The notes under the pieces: model-generated
Told to the model about the DNA's origin: nothing
Database searches by the model: none
What the model saw: the letters and a program-made list of their open reading frames with translations, nothing else
In this document: piece after piece, positions 7,928 through 16,536 of the stretch
How the letters are laid out: each line of letters starts with the position of its first letter
Position numbering within the stretch: the stretch's first letter is position 1
Origin: JAAYRQ01 sp035647235
Lineage (GTDB): Bacteria; Bacillota; Syntrophomonadia; Syntrophomonadales; Syntrophomonadaceae
Direction: 5' to 3'
NCBI GenBank assembly: GCA_964514235.1
Contig: CAZEPV010000006.1
Coordinates: forward strand, 52,352 to 116,351
Length of the DNA: 64,000 bases
Position numbers and translations under genes: made by a program

Positions 7928-9229
7928 TTAGGAAATTACTTCATATATATTTGCTTGTTTATCTGGCTTTATATGACCAAGAGTAAAAGCTTTTTGGGCT
8001 GTCGCTTGGGCAGCTTGGTGATTTTCCTGGTTAGTATGTAAAATACACAATGTTTCACCTATTTCAACTGGGCTGCCTACTTTTTTTATCATAGTTACCC
8101 CTGCCGCAAAATCAATGGTATCATCTTTAGTTTTACGTCCGGCCCCTAAAAGCATAGCCGTTAGCCCTATTTCTTCTGCATTTATCGCTTGCAGAAAACC
8201 AGCTTGGGAAGCTTTTATTTCTAAGCTGTATTTTGCTTGGGGTAATTTGTGGGTTTTTTCTATTATTTCCGAATCGCCACCTTGAATTTCAATTAGTTTT
8301 TTGAATTTATCAATAGCCTGTCCGTTTTTTAGTAAATCAGATAGTCGCTGATAGGCATTAGTAAAATCTGTAAAAGCCCCAGCCAAGATAGCCATATAGG
8401 CTGCAATAGTTAAGGCTATTTCTGTTTCATCTTCTGCACCCTGGTTTTTTAGAACCTTGATGGCCTCTTTGACCTCATTAGCATTGCCGACTTCATGACC
8501 CAAAGGCTGGTTCATGTTAGTTATTACTGCTATGGTTCGGCGATTAAGAGATTTACCTATATCCACCATAGTTTGGGCTAGCTTTTGGGCCTCATCCAAA
8601 GACTTCATAAAAGCACCAGTACCTACTTTTACATCCAAAACTATAGCATCGGCTCCAGAAGCAATTTTTTTGCTCATTATGGAACTGGCAATAAGAGGAA
8701 TACTATCCACAGTAGCAGTAACATCGCGCAGGGCGTACATCTTTTTATCTGCTGGAGATAAGTTAGCTGTCTGCCCGACTATAGCCATTTTATGTTTGTT
8801 CACATTATTAATAAATTCAGCACTAGATAATTCAGTTCTAAAATTAGGAATGGCCTCTAATTTATCTATGGTACCACCAGTATGGCCCAGTCCCCGCCCG
8901 CTCATTTTAGCCACCGGAACCCCAACTGCAGCTACCAAAGGTACTACTACTAGACTAATTTTATCGCCTACTCCACCCGTTGAATGTTTATCTACCTTTA
9001 TACCCTTAATGGCAGATAAATCAATAATATCCCCTGTGTTTACCATAGCAGCAGTTAAATCGGCAGTTTCCTCCCCGGACATACCTTTAAAATATACAGC
9101 CATCAAAAATGCAGCCATCTGATAATCAGGGATTTTACCATTAGTATAATTATCTATAGCATAATTTATTTCCCCTTGGGAAAGCAGTATACCTTTTTTC
9201 TTTTTTTCAATTATATCTACCATCCGCAT
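7928..9229 (-). CDS. pdp: Pyrimidine-nucleoside phosphorylase
   Basis: This enzyme splits uridine, thymidine or deoxyuridine with phosphate to the base and (deoxy)ribose-1-phosphate. It aligns throughout with Bacillus Pdp: MRMVDIIEKK at the start, KVDKHSTGGVGDK (the family signature), KMSGRGLGHTGGTIDKLEAI and IASSIMSKKIASGADAIVLD. The frame is open 23 codons further upstream, but the ATG at 9229 gives the family N-terminus and follows GGAGG, so 433 residues. It is 109 bases downstream of deoB and takes the place that pupG holds in Bacillus subtilis. Confidence 0.94.
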   Translation of the reverse strand: MRMVDIIEKKKKGILLSQGEINYAIDNYTNGKIPDYQMAAFLMAVYFKGMSGEETADLTAAMVNTGDIIDLSAIKGIKVDKHSTGGVGDKISLVVVPLVAAVGVPVAKMSGRGLGHTGGTIDKLEAIPNFRTELSSAEFINNVNKHKMAIVGQTANLSPADKKMYALRDVTATVDSIPLIASSIMSKKIASGADAIVLDVKVGTGAFMKSLDEAQKLAQTMVDIGKSLNRRTIAVITNMNQPLGHEVGNANEVKEAIKVLKNQGAEDETEIALTIAAYMAILAGAFTDFTNAYQRLSDLLKNGQAIDKFKKLIEIQGGDSEIIEKTHKLPQAKYSLEIKASQAGFLQAINAEEIGLTAMLLGAGRKTKDDTIDFAAGVTMIKKVGSPVEIGETLCILHTNQENHQAAQATAQKAFTLGHIKPDKQANIYEVIS

Positions 9230-9338
9230 AAGTAGCCTTACCTCCAAGAAAGTGTTGCCCAAAGAGTGCATAAAAATCCAATAGGGGTACCCCTGCATTA
9301 ACCTTCATGTCTTACGTTTTACTTTTAACATCTTACGT

Positions 9339-10514
9339 CTAAGGCCCCACATCCCCATAAAAACTCACCCCAGCTAAAGTCTTATCCACTTTTACCCCCA
9401 GATGTTCTGCAACTGTTTGGCCCAAATCGGCAAATGTCTCTCTTATACCCAAATTAACATTTGTTTTTAAACTAGGGCCATAGACTAGTAAGGGCACATA
9501 TTCCCTAGAATGGTCAGTACCAGGGGTAGTCGGATCACAGCCGTGGTCAGCAGTTATTATTAGGATATCATCTTCCTCTAAGTTGGCCATAATTTGGGGC
9601 AATCTTTCATCAAACTCAGCTAAAGCATTAGCATATCCCACAGGGTTATTGCGATGTCCGTATAACTGATCAAAGTCAACCAAGTTAGCAAACAATAGAC
9701 CTGAAAAATCATTTTGCAGTAGCTTTATTATACGATTAATTCCATCTAAATTATTTTCAGTTGGAAAGGATTGGCTCACCCCTCGGCCACCATAGATGTT
9801 TTTGATTTTACCCACACCTAGAACTTCTAAATCATTTTCTAATAATATATCTAATATGTTTTTAGCTGGCTTTACTGTATAATCTTGGCGATTAGCGGTT
9901 CTAACGAAACTTCCTTCTTCACCTACAAATGGGCGGGCAATAACCCGTCCCACTTCATGCTCTCCAGTTAACATTTCCCGTGCCTTTGCACATATTTGGT
10001 ATAATTCTTCCAGTGGTATTATTTCCTCATGGGCCGCAATTTGAAATACGCTATCAGCTGAGGTATATACGATGGGGTAGCCAGTCTTAATATGCTGGGC
10101 CCCCAATTCCTTTATAATCTCTGTTCCTGAAGCGGCTACATTACCTAATATTTTGCGGTTGATAAGCTTTTCATATTGAGTAATTACATCAGTGGGGAAA
10201 CCATCTGGATAAGTGGGAAATGATTTTTCCAATATAAGTCCCATCATCTCCCAATGACCAGTTGTCGTATCTTTGCCCACAGATTTCTCATTCATTTTGC
10301 CATAATTACCCCTAGCATTAGTTAGGGGTGGGACTCCCTTGATTTCCTCTATATTGCCTAAGCCCAATTTCTGCATATTAGGAAGCTTTAGCCCTCCTAC
10401 TGCTAAGGCCGTATTTTTTAAAGTATTAGCACCTTCATCACCATATAAATGGCTATCTGGCAGTTCTCCAATTCCGACGCTATCTAAAACTATAACAATA
10501 GCCCTTTTGTTCAT
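9339..10514 (-). CDS. deoB: Phosphopentomutase
   Basis: DeoB interconverts (deoxy)ribose-1-phosphate and 5-phosphate. The 391-residue protein has the alkaline-phosphatase-superfamily metal sites: VLDSVGIGELPDS at the N-terminus, GKDTTTGHWEMMG (with the phosphorylated Thr, near residue 83), DFDQLYGHR, and ITADHGCDPTTPGTDHSRE near 325. A GGGGG site precedes the ATG. It lies between xerD and pdp, matching the Bacillus xerD-drm order, and feeds the product of Pdp into the pentose phosphate pool. Confidence 0.96.
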   Translation of the reverse strand: MNKRAIVIVLDSVGIGELPDSHLYGDEGANTLKNTALAVGGLKLPNMQKLGLGNIEEIKGVPPLTNARGNYGKMNEKSVGKDTTTGHWEMMGLILEKSFPTYPDGFPTDVITQYEKLINRKILGNVAASGTEIIKELGAQHIKTGYPIVYTSADSVFQIAAHEEIIPLEELYQICAKAREMLTGEHEVGRVIARPFVGEEGSFVRTANRQDYTVKPAKNILDILLENDLEVLGVGKIKNIYGGRGVSQSFPTENNLDGINRIIKLLQNDFSGLLFANLVDFDQLYGHRNNPVGYANALAEFDERLPQIMANLEEDDILIITADHGCDPTTPGTDHSREYVPLLVYGPSLKTNVNLGIRETFADLGQTVAEHLGVKVDKTLAGVSFYGDVGP

Positions 10515-10538
10515 AATTTAGCCCCCAATTATTTTCTA

Positions 10539-11429
10539 TTAAGCCCTAGGATGGTATTTTTGATATACTTCTCTTAACCTAGCCCTAGTTAAATGCGTAT
10601 AAATCTGAGTTGTCGATATATCTACATGTCCTAACATTTCTTGTACTGCCCTAAGATCAGCGCCATTTTCTAGAATATGAGTGGCAAAAGAATGTCTTAG
10701 GGTATGGGGTGTGACCTCCTTTTTTATTTCAGCTTTTTTGGCATAATTAGTTAGGATTTTATAAAAGCCTTGCCTAGTCATAGGCCTACCATTAGCATTA
10801 ACAAAAAGACAACGTTCTATGGGATTTTTGACTAAGAGGCTTCTCGCATTGGTAATATAACGATTTATCCAGTCTATAGAAGTTTGGTTTACTGGAATAA
10901 TTCTTTCTTTTTGCCCTTTGCCAAAACACCTTAAAAAGCCTGCAGTGGTATTCAATTCCTCCATTCTAATATTTAGGAGTTCCGACACCCGCACCCCAGT
11001 CCCATACATCAATTCCAGCATGGCCCTATCCCTAATACCTAATGGTTTTATGAGATTAGGTTGATTAAATAGGTGATCTATTTCTTTTATAGTTAGGATT
11101 TGGGGAAGTCTCCGTTTGACTCTGGGGGTATCTATATCTTGGGTAGGATTATTTGCGACTACCCCCTCAATTATTAAAAATTTGAAAAAGGCCCTTAGGC
11201 TAGATAAAATGCGGGCATTGGTGGTGGGAGTAATCCCTATATCTAGCTGCCAGCCTAGAAAATCAATAATATCATCTTTCGTAATCTCACTAGGTTGGTT
11301 AGTTTTAGAGCTTTGGGTTAGGTAATCAAAAAATTTATTTAGATCCCTAAAATAAGCAACCTGAGTATTTTTAGCTAGTCCTCTTTCATAAGCTAAGTAA
11401 TCTATGAAGGCGTCTAGGTATAATTTCAT
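10539..11429 (-). CDS. xerD: Site-specific tyrosine recombinase XerD
   Basis: XerD, with XerC, resolves chromosome dimers at dif. The 296-residue protein has a SAM-like N-terminal core-binding domain (YLDAFIDYLAYERGLAKNT) and the catalytic set: Arg in GTGVRVSELL, HTLRHSFATH (His-x-x-Arg), LGHVDISTT and the nucleophile Tyr in TQIYTHL. A GGAGGAAGG site is present. The position between spoIIM and deoB is the conserved place of xerD (ripX) in Bacillus, which distinguishes it from an integrase. Confidence 0.94.
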   Translation of the reverse strand: MKLYLDAFIDYLAYERGLAKNTQVAYFRDLNKFFDYLTQSSKTNQPSEITKDDIIDFLGWQLDIGITPTTNARILSSLRAFFKFLIIEGVVANNPTQDIDTPRVKRRLPQILTIKEIDHLFNQPNLIKPLGIRDRAMLELMYGTGVRVSELLNIRMEELNTTAGFLRCFGKGQKERIIPVNQTSIDWINRYITNARSLLVKNPIERCLFVNANGRPMTRQGFYKILTNYAKKAEIKKEVTPHTLRHSFATHILENGADLRAVQEMLGHVDISTTQIYTHLTRARLREVYQKYHPRA

Positions 11430-11489
11430 AATCTTGCCTTCCTCCTGCTATTTTCCTATTAATTTAGACATACTAATATAAATTTCCTG

Positions 11490-11744
11490 CTATTCATTAT
11501 AAAATTCTTGCAGTTGGAAAACTAAGTAATCCACCACTTCTTCAAATTTAGTGGTATTCTCTTTTTCTACTCGTAGTGGGTTTCCACTAGGATTTTCATC
11601 TTGAAACCAGGTGTTTAAAACTGGAATTTCTTCATAAAATGTTCCTGCTAGATAGGGAATAGCCACCGCAAAGGCAATAATTAATACTAGAGCTGTAAAG
11701 AAATTAAAAAGTTTCTTTTTCCAATTATTAATAATAATAATCAC
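11490..11744 (-). CDS. Small single-span membrane protein, YqzK-like position
   Basis: This 84-residue protein has one strong membrane segment (FFTALVLIIAFAVAIPYLAG, about residues 14-33) and a polar extracytoplasmic tail ending VDYLVFQLQEFYNE. The start is GTG, 7 bases after GGAGG. It sits between spoIIM and xerD, where Bacillus subtilis has yqzK (DUF4227), and the size, topology and tail resemble that family, but the similarity is too weak by eye for a firm assignment. Its function is unknown. Confidence 0.7.
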   Translation of the reverse strand: MIIIINNWKKKLFNFFTALVLIIAFAVAIPYLAGTFYEEIPVLNTWFQDENPSGNPLRVEKENTTKFEEVVDYLVFQLQEFYNE

Positions 11745-11765
11745 TGACTTACACCTCCCCCAATA

Positions 11766-12377
11766 TTATAAAAATAGGCCTAGTAACCATGGTGATAAGT
11801 AGCTTTCTATTAGAACCCCTACTAGTATTACTAGACAGAATGTAAGAAAAAGAAGTAGATACCTTAATAGGCCCTTAGTTAGGGGTAAACCACCCGAATC
11901 TTGCCTTTTGACAATATAAACTGAAAAGTTTATGGCGATTAAGCTCCAGATTATAATCAAGGGAATATATACTATGTTTTGTGGAAAGATGGAAAGAAAG
12001 GTTAAGAAAAAACCTATTCCGCCTTTTTCCTTTACTAAAAACCCAATAGTAAATCCTAAGGAAAAACCCCTAAAGAATATGACCCCTATTATTAAGGGTA
12101 TACCGATGACAGTTAGTCCTAAAAATCCTATTAAGGCTATTGATTTTAATTGTTGTAAATAGGCACTAGTGAATATATAACCAGATGACAACTCCCCCCT
12201 AAATCCCCCTAGTAAATAGCTGTTAATTAAACCCAAAAGATGTTCTCTCACTTCACCATCTAGGCTAAATACTTTATGGTAACCCAAAAAGAAGCCCAAA
12301 AAGAAAATTAGGCAAAGTAAAGCATAATGCCACTTATTTTCTTTTAAATGCTGCTTAATCCTTGACCTTACATCCAT
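11766..12377 (-). CDS. spoIIM: Stage II sporulation protein M
   Basis: SpoIIM is the membrane scaffold of the SpoIIDMP peptidoglycan machine that drives engulfment of the forespore. The protein is 203 residues from the ATG at 12377, which has GGGAGAGG just upstream; the frame is open 13 codons further without a ribosome site. Five or so membrane spans are visible (WHYALLCLIFFLGFFLGY, IALIGFLGLTVIGIPLIIGV, FLTFLSIFPQNIVYIPLIII). FPQN and the RGFSLGFTIGF segment match the family. It is next to xerD, as in Bacillus. Confidence 0.93.
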   Translation of the reverse strand: MDVRSRIKQHLKENKWHYALLCLIFFLGFFLGYHKVFSLDGEVREHLLGLINSYLLGGFRGELSSGYIFTSAYLQQLKSIALIGFLGLTVIGIPLIIGVIFFRGFSLGFTIGFLVKEKGGIGFFLTFLSIFPQNIVYIPLIIIWSLIAINFSVYIVKRQDSGGLPLTKGLLRYLLLFLTFCLVILVGVLIESYLSPWLLGLFL

Positions 12378-12587
12378 ATACCTCTCCCATAAACTCAAAC
12401 TATTTCGGCTAGGCATTATTTTATATCTATTTGTGACTGTTATAAGGATATTTAATTGTTTTAAAGTTTATGCAAAAAATATAAAGTGAGGGAGGAAGAA
12501 GTGAAAAATAGAAGTGAAGAAACTCCGCCAATTTATTGATACCTAAGGCTTTTCCAATCCAATTAGCTAAGTAGATAAATAGTTTTG

Positions 12588-13943
12588 CTAGATCATTTCC
12601 GCTTTTCTTAAGACTTCATATAATACAGGTACAACCTGTTTTTTCCTGGACATTATACCCTTTAGAAAAACCGTTTCTTCTGTAGTAGAGGAAGATTTAA
12701 ATGCCTTTTCTACCAAATCACTTTTCTCCCCACTAACGATTAATTCGGTACCTTCAGCAATAATATCTGTCACCATGAGACACATAAAAGCGTAATCATT
12801 TCTTTTGCAGATTTTTTCCATGGCCTTTTTGAATCCCGCTTTTCTGGGGGCGATTCTACTAGAATCAACAGTTTCAATTTGTGATATGGCGAAAACGGTA
12901 TTACTACTAGTATATTCTTTCAAATCTTGACTTACTAAGTCCAAATCAGATAGTTTATCTAAAAGGCTGCTATTATCGAACATTTCCTTGCCCAGTTCAA
13001 TTACATCTAGCCCCGCAATCTTGCCTAATTCTTTGGCTATCCTAGTATCCCTAGATGTGGTAGTAGGGGATTTAAATATCATAGTATCGGATAAAATGCC
13101 AGATAGCATAAGTCCAGCTAAATCCCGACTAACAAACATATCGCTTTGTAAAAACATTTCTGCTATTAAAGTACAAGTTGAACCGACTGGTTCATTTTTG
13201 AAATAAATAGGGGAAATAGTTTCGATATCCCCTACCCTATGGTGGTCAATAATCTCTAATACTTCAGCTTGTTCTATACCTTCTACTGCTTGTTTTTTTT
13301 CATTATGGTCTACTAGGATGATTTTTTTACGTTTCATATCTAGTAAGTTATATCTTGAAATCATCCCTAAAAAACGGTTGTCGTGGTCCACTACTGGATA
13401 ATTACGAAACCTAGTAGCCAGCATACTTTTTCTTATTTCATCAACTGTCTCATCTTTTTCAAAGAGAGTTAAACCCCTAGTTTTCATGATATCAACTACT
13501 TTTAAATTTAAAATATCTCCTAGTATTTCTGGGGTTTTGTCCATATTGCGCCCCTGTCCTAAGTTATCCATAAATATCATGGCTAAGTCGCCAATAGTCA
13601 GGAGCCCCAAGAACTTATGTTGGTCATCTAGGACTGGCATGGTCTTAATGTTATGGGAACGCATAATATTGCCTAATTCCATTACCGTCATATCAAGGCT
13701 AGCGTAAATAATCTCCCCGCTATCTAATAAATCATCTGCTTTGGTATAGACATTTCTAATTATTTGAGGTGCTTCAAAATTAAACTTCCCCAGAACAAAA
13801 TTAATTTCTTCATTCAGGTCACCAGCTGCTGCTGCAATATAAATCCCCTCATCAGTGCTTTGCTTATAAAATTTGTAACTTATAGCTGCTGCTATAGAGT
13901 CTATATCTGGGTTTTTATGGCCTATTATGTAAATCGGTTTCAC
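12588..13943 (-). CDS. ppaC: CBS-domain family II (Mn-dependent) inorganic pyrophosphatase
   Basis: This cytoplasmic enzyme hydrolyses pyrophosphate with Mn/Co; its CBS pair lets adenine nucleotides tune activity. The N-terminal DHH part has GHKNPDIDS (residues 8-16). A tandem CBS insert follows (about residues 75-205; DDQHKFLGLLTIGDLA and DHDNRFLGMISRYNL), then the chain returns to the DHH fold with EIIDHHRVGD (near 230) and the DHHA2 domain (GFKKAMEKICKRNDYAF and RKKQVVP near the end). At 451 residues it lacks the DRTGG domain present in the longer versions. The start is GTG after GAGGAGG. Confidence 0.93.
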   Translation of the reverse strand: MKPIYIIGHKNPDIDSIAAAISYKFYKQSTDEGIYIAAAAGDLNEEINFVLGKFNFEAPQIIRNVYTKADDLLDSGEIIYASLDMTVMELGNIMRSHNIKTMPVLDDQHKFLGLLTIGDLAMIFMDNLGQGRNMDKTPEILGDILNLKVVDIMKTRGLTLFEKDETVDEIRKSMLATRFRNYPVVDHDNRFLGMISRYNLLDMKRKKIILVDHNEKKQAVEGIEQAEVLEIIDHHRVGDIETISPIYFKNEPVGSTCTLIAEMFLQSDMFVSRDLAGLMLSGILSDTMIFKSPTTTSRDTRIAKELGKIAGLDVIELGKEMFDNSSLLDKLSDLDLVSQDLKEYTSSNTVFAISQIETVDSSRIAPRKAGFKKAMEKICKRNDYAFMCLMVTDIIAEGTELIVSGEKSDLVEKAFKSSSTTEETVFLKGIMSRKKQVVPVLYEVLRKAEMI

Positions 13944-13967
13944 TTATAATTCCTCCTCTTTTAAGGT

Positions 13968-14642
13968 TTAAGGGTTAATATGTTTTTGCATAAGAAATAG
14001 GTTATAAATATATTGGGCCGCCAAAACATCCTCTAGTGAATTTTGACTGGCCGCTACTATGGCGATACCAGTATCACCAGCCTGCAACATCTTATAAGCT
14101 CTTTTTACCCCAGTTAAGGCAGGTTCAAGCCCCCGTTGTTTATAAGTCCTGGCCACAGTAGCGGTAGTAACTTGCTGGTTCTCTACAAAGGCCGCATCAT
14201 AAGCAACTCCCCCTGTATCAGTAATTGCTATTACCACTTTGTTTTTAAAATCTGCTAACTTATAGCTTTCGGCGCCTATATTGGGTATCACTCTTTCTAT
14301 GATACCTCCTGAATCTTCGATTCCCCGCATAACTTTTGTAGATCTATTTATACGTTCTTCATCTGTACCGATTCTAGGCTCAGAAACAATAATAATATTA
14401 CTCCCAGCTTCTTTAGCTAATTTACTAGCATATTCCCCCATTTTATAAGGTTCCACTTGGACTGGGGCGCGGGTAAAATCGGGGCTAGCACCCAAAACTG
14501 CATAGGCCCCTGCATCTAAAGCACTTTCCAAAGTAGTAGACATATCTATAATATCGACTATTATAACTAACATACCTGCTCGGGCAGCATCTCTAGCCCC
14601 ACTAGCATCACTAGTTACTATAATCCTTCTTAACTTTCCCAT
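13968..14642 (-). CDS. Conserved protein, distantly ComB-like (2-phosphosulfolactate phosphatase fold)
   Basis: A 224-residue cytoplasmic protein with no firm function. LVIIVDIIDMSTTLESALDAGA (split: VDIIDMSTT near residue 25 and ALDAGAYAVLGAS after it) recalls the DVxRAsTT motif of ComB-like phosphatases, and the C-terminal ITDTGGVAYDAA and IVAASQNSLEDVLAAQYI also fit that fold, but the catalytic set is altered, so activity cannot be assumed. The ATG at 14642 follows GGAGGGGGAGG with 5 bases between; the longer frame is rejected. It overlaps the end of the EndoQ-like gene by 32 bases, suggesting translational coupling. Confidence 0.6.
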   Translation of the reverse strand: MGKLRRIIVTSDASGARDAARAGMLVIIVDIIDMSTTLESALDAGAYAVLGASPDFTRAPVQVEPYKMGEYASKLAKEAGSNIIIVSEPRIGTDEERINRSTKVMRGIEDSGGIIERVIPNIGAESYKLADFKNKVVIAITDTGGVAYDAAFVENQQVTTATVARTYKQRGLEPALTGVKRAYKMLQAGDTGIAIVAASQNSLEDVLAAQYIYNLFLMQKHINP

Positions 14643-15789
14643 AATAACCTCCCCCTCCAGGGATAATCTCAAGCCTTCCTATACGCATATGTCTAATCAA
14701 CCCAGCAATATAGGGAGTAGCGACTTTTGCAATATCATCTATATCGGCCCTTTCCAGAATTTCTATTTCACTGGTAAAATGTTTAGCTAGTTTAGCTAAA
14801 GTTTTAGGCCCTAGCCCCGGTAAATCCTTTAATGGTACCCTATAATTGTAGGCTGGCCTTCCGATAGGGTGGTGAGCTACTTCGTGATCACGGATTTCTA
14901 CAATCCGATCATAAACCCCTTTAACTATCTTGGCCTCATTTCCACAATGGGGGCAAGTAAAAATAGGTGGGCTATCCCCCATTATTCTTTGACATTCCAG
15001 GCAAAAACTGCGGTGATATTTACCTAGTAGGGGGTCTAGACCATAATTGGCTACAATTCTACGTCCTTCCTCATTATGTAGGGCTAATTTGACTTCTTTA
15101 AAATTTTTCCCTGCCAGCCTAAATAAATTATACTCCCGCCCAATATTTCCACCTGAATGGGCATCTGAGTTAGATAAAAAGTTGAAGTTCCTGGTTTCGG
15201 TAATCATATCTGCCATATTAGTATCAGCACTAAGCCCTAATTCAATTGCCTTTACTTGGCTTAAATCTGGGCCTAATATTTTGGCCAATCTATCGGTTAA
15301 CATGCCATAAACCCCTTTATGGGGAGTAAAAGCATGGGCAAAGCAAAAGACACCTTCACATAATAAAGATAGATTCAGTAAGTCAACAGTACTGGCTCTA
15401 GCCCTTTGGGTAGACAAGGTTAAATTGCTTATCCGACTAAGCAAATATTTTTGATATTTCTTCAGGTTAGCCATATCGGGTAAGTAAGTGATTATATGGA
15501 TCCCTTCACTGGTTTCTACCTCTACACCAAGAATCAATAATACCCCATTATCCGCCAATAAACCGCCCTGGGGGTCTTCTATTAAGCGCCCCTCACCTAT
15601 CATTGTTTCTAATTCTTCCATTACTAGGGGACTAGCGCAATCTACAATGCTTACTATATCTAATCCTTTTTGCTTAGCATCATGAAATATAATTTGCTTT
15701 AGAGTAAGCTTGCGAGAAGCCGTAATTTTAACGGGCCTATCACCTGCCGAGCCAATGTGAATATGAAGATCACCATATAAATTACGCAA
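14611..15789 (-). CDS. Endonuclease Q family protein (PHP domain, YqxK-like)
   Basis: EndoQ nicks DNA 5' of deaminated bases such as uracil, hypoxanthine and xanthine. This 392-residue protein has PHP-domain metal motifs (GDLHIHIGSA at residue 6, EVETSEGIHIITYLP near 92, FAHAFTPHKG near 145, SNSDAHSGGNIG near 205), a zinc ribbon with CLEC and CPHCG (near 263-285), and a C-terminal helix-hairpin-helix (LPGLGPKTLAKLAKHF). That order is the EndoQ layout. The start is TTG after AGGAAGG. In Bacillus the homologue yqxK is also near nudF and spoIIM. The biochemical activity is inferred from family. Confidence 0.87.
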   Translation of the reverse strand: MRNLYGDLHIHIGSAGDRPVKITASRKLTLKQIIFHDAKQKGLDIVSIVDCASPLVMEELETMIGEGRLIEDPQGGLLADNGVLLILGVEVETSEGIHIITYLPDMANLKKYQKYLLSRISNLTLSTQRARASTVDLLNLSLLCEGVFCFAHAFTPHKGVYGMLTDRLAKILGPDLSQVKAIELGLSADTNMADMITETRNFNFLSNSDAHSGGNIGREYNLFRLAGKNFKEVKLALHNEEGRRIVANYGLDPLLGKYHRSFCLECQRIMGDSPPIFTCPHCGNEAKIVKGVYDRIVEIRDHEVAHHPIGRPAYNYRVPLKDLPGLGPKTLAKLAKHFTSEIEILERADIDDIAKVATPYIAGLIRHMRIGRLEIIPGGGGYYGKVKKDYSN

Positions 15790-15810
15790 TTGTTTTTATT
15801 CCTTCCTACT

Positions 15811-16347
15811 TTACTTTACTAGTTTATTATATAAATATTGTATGCCGATAATACTTTTACCATCTACGATTACCCCAGTTTTAATCATTTCATAAGCTTG
15901 GGTCAAAGGTATACACAATGCCTCTAACAATTCATCGGGGTCTAAATCCTGCTCACCTTCAGTCAAGTTACTAGCTAAAAATAGGTGGATTTTTTCATCG
16001 GTAAAGCCTGGGGCACTATAATAACTTAAGATTTTCTCCATGTTTTTAGCTCTTAAACCCGTTTCTTCAGCTAGCTCCCGATGGGCACAAGAAAGTATAT
16101 CTTCATTAGCTTCTAAAAGGCCAGCGGGTATTTCTAAAAGTGTTTCTTCCACGGGTTTACGATATTGTCTAACTAAATAAATATTTTCTTCCTCATCTAC
16201 GGCTAGAATAGCAACTGCTTCTGCGTGTTTGACAATCTCACGGGTACTTTTTCTGCCATCTGGCAACTTCACTGTGTCTACTTGGACATTTATTATTTTG
16301 CCAGAAAAAATTACTTTACTACCAATTGTTTTTTCGGTAAATTTCAC
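15811..16347 (-). CDS. nudF: ADP-ribose pyrophosphatase (Nudix hydrolase NudF)
   Basis: This cleaves ADP-ribose to AMP and ribose-5-phosphate. The Nudix box is complete (G-x5-E-x7-RELAEETGL, about residues 92-114), preceded by the ADPRase-type strands NIYLVRQYRKPVEETLLEIPAG (read in two parts: LVRQYRKP and LLEIPAG). I take a GTG start at 16347, 4-5 bases after GAGGAGGGG; an in-frame ATG at 16362 would overlap the ribosome site itself. The protein is 178 residues. It leads the EndoQ-like gene by 21 bases. Confidence 0.9.
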   Translation of the reverse strand: MKFTEKTIGSKVIFSGKIINVQVDTVKLPDGRKSTREIVKHAEAVAILAVDEEENIYLVRQYRKPVEETLLEIPAGLLEANEDILSCAHRELAEETGLRAKNMEKILSYYSAPGFTDEKIHLFLASNLTEGEQDLDPDELLEALCIPLTQAYEMIKTGVIVDGKSIIGIQYLYNKLVK

Positions 16348-16536
16348 AGAACCCCTCCTCATAATTTTCGGTAGCGGTACATATACTAGCTTACGAGGTG
16401 ATGAATTTGCATAAGTTATTAGTCCAGTCTAATAAAATTATATTCATTGGGCAGGTAAAAGATATAATAAATATTTTTGCTGGTTACCCACCTAAAACTA
16501 CCCTTTTGGAATTTATCCAGCTTAACTTGCACTGAA

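Noticed and set aside
8514..9122. A 202-codon plus-strand frame opposite pdp
   Set aside because: It mirrors a well-supported gene and has no ribosome site or family features.
9300..9338. Repeated TCTTACGT pieces between pdp and deoB
   Set aside because: Only two imperfect short copies; no link to a known element.
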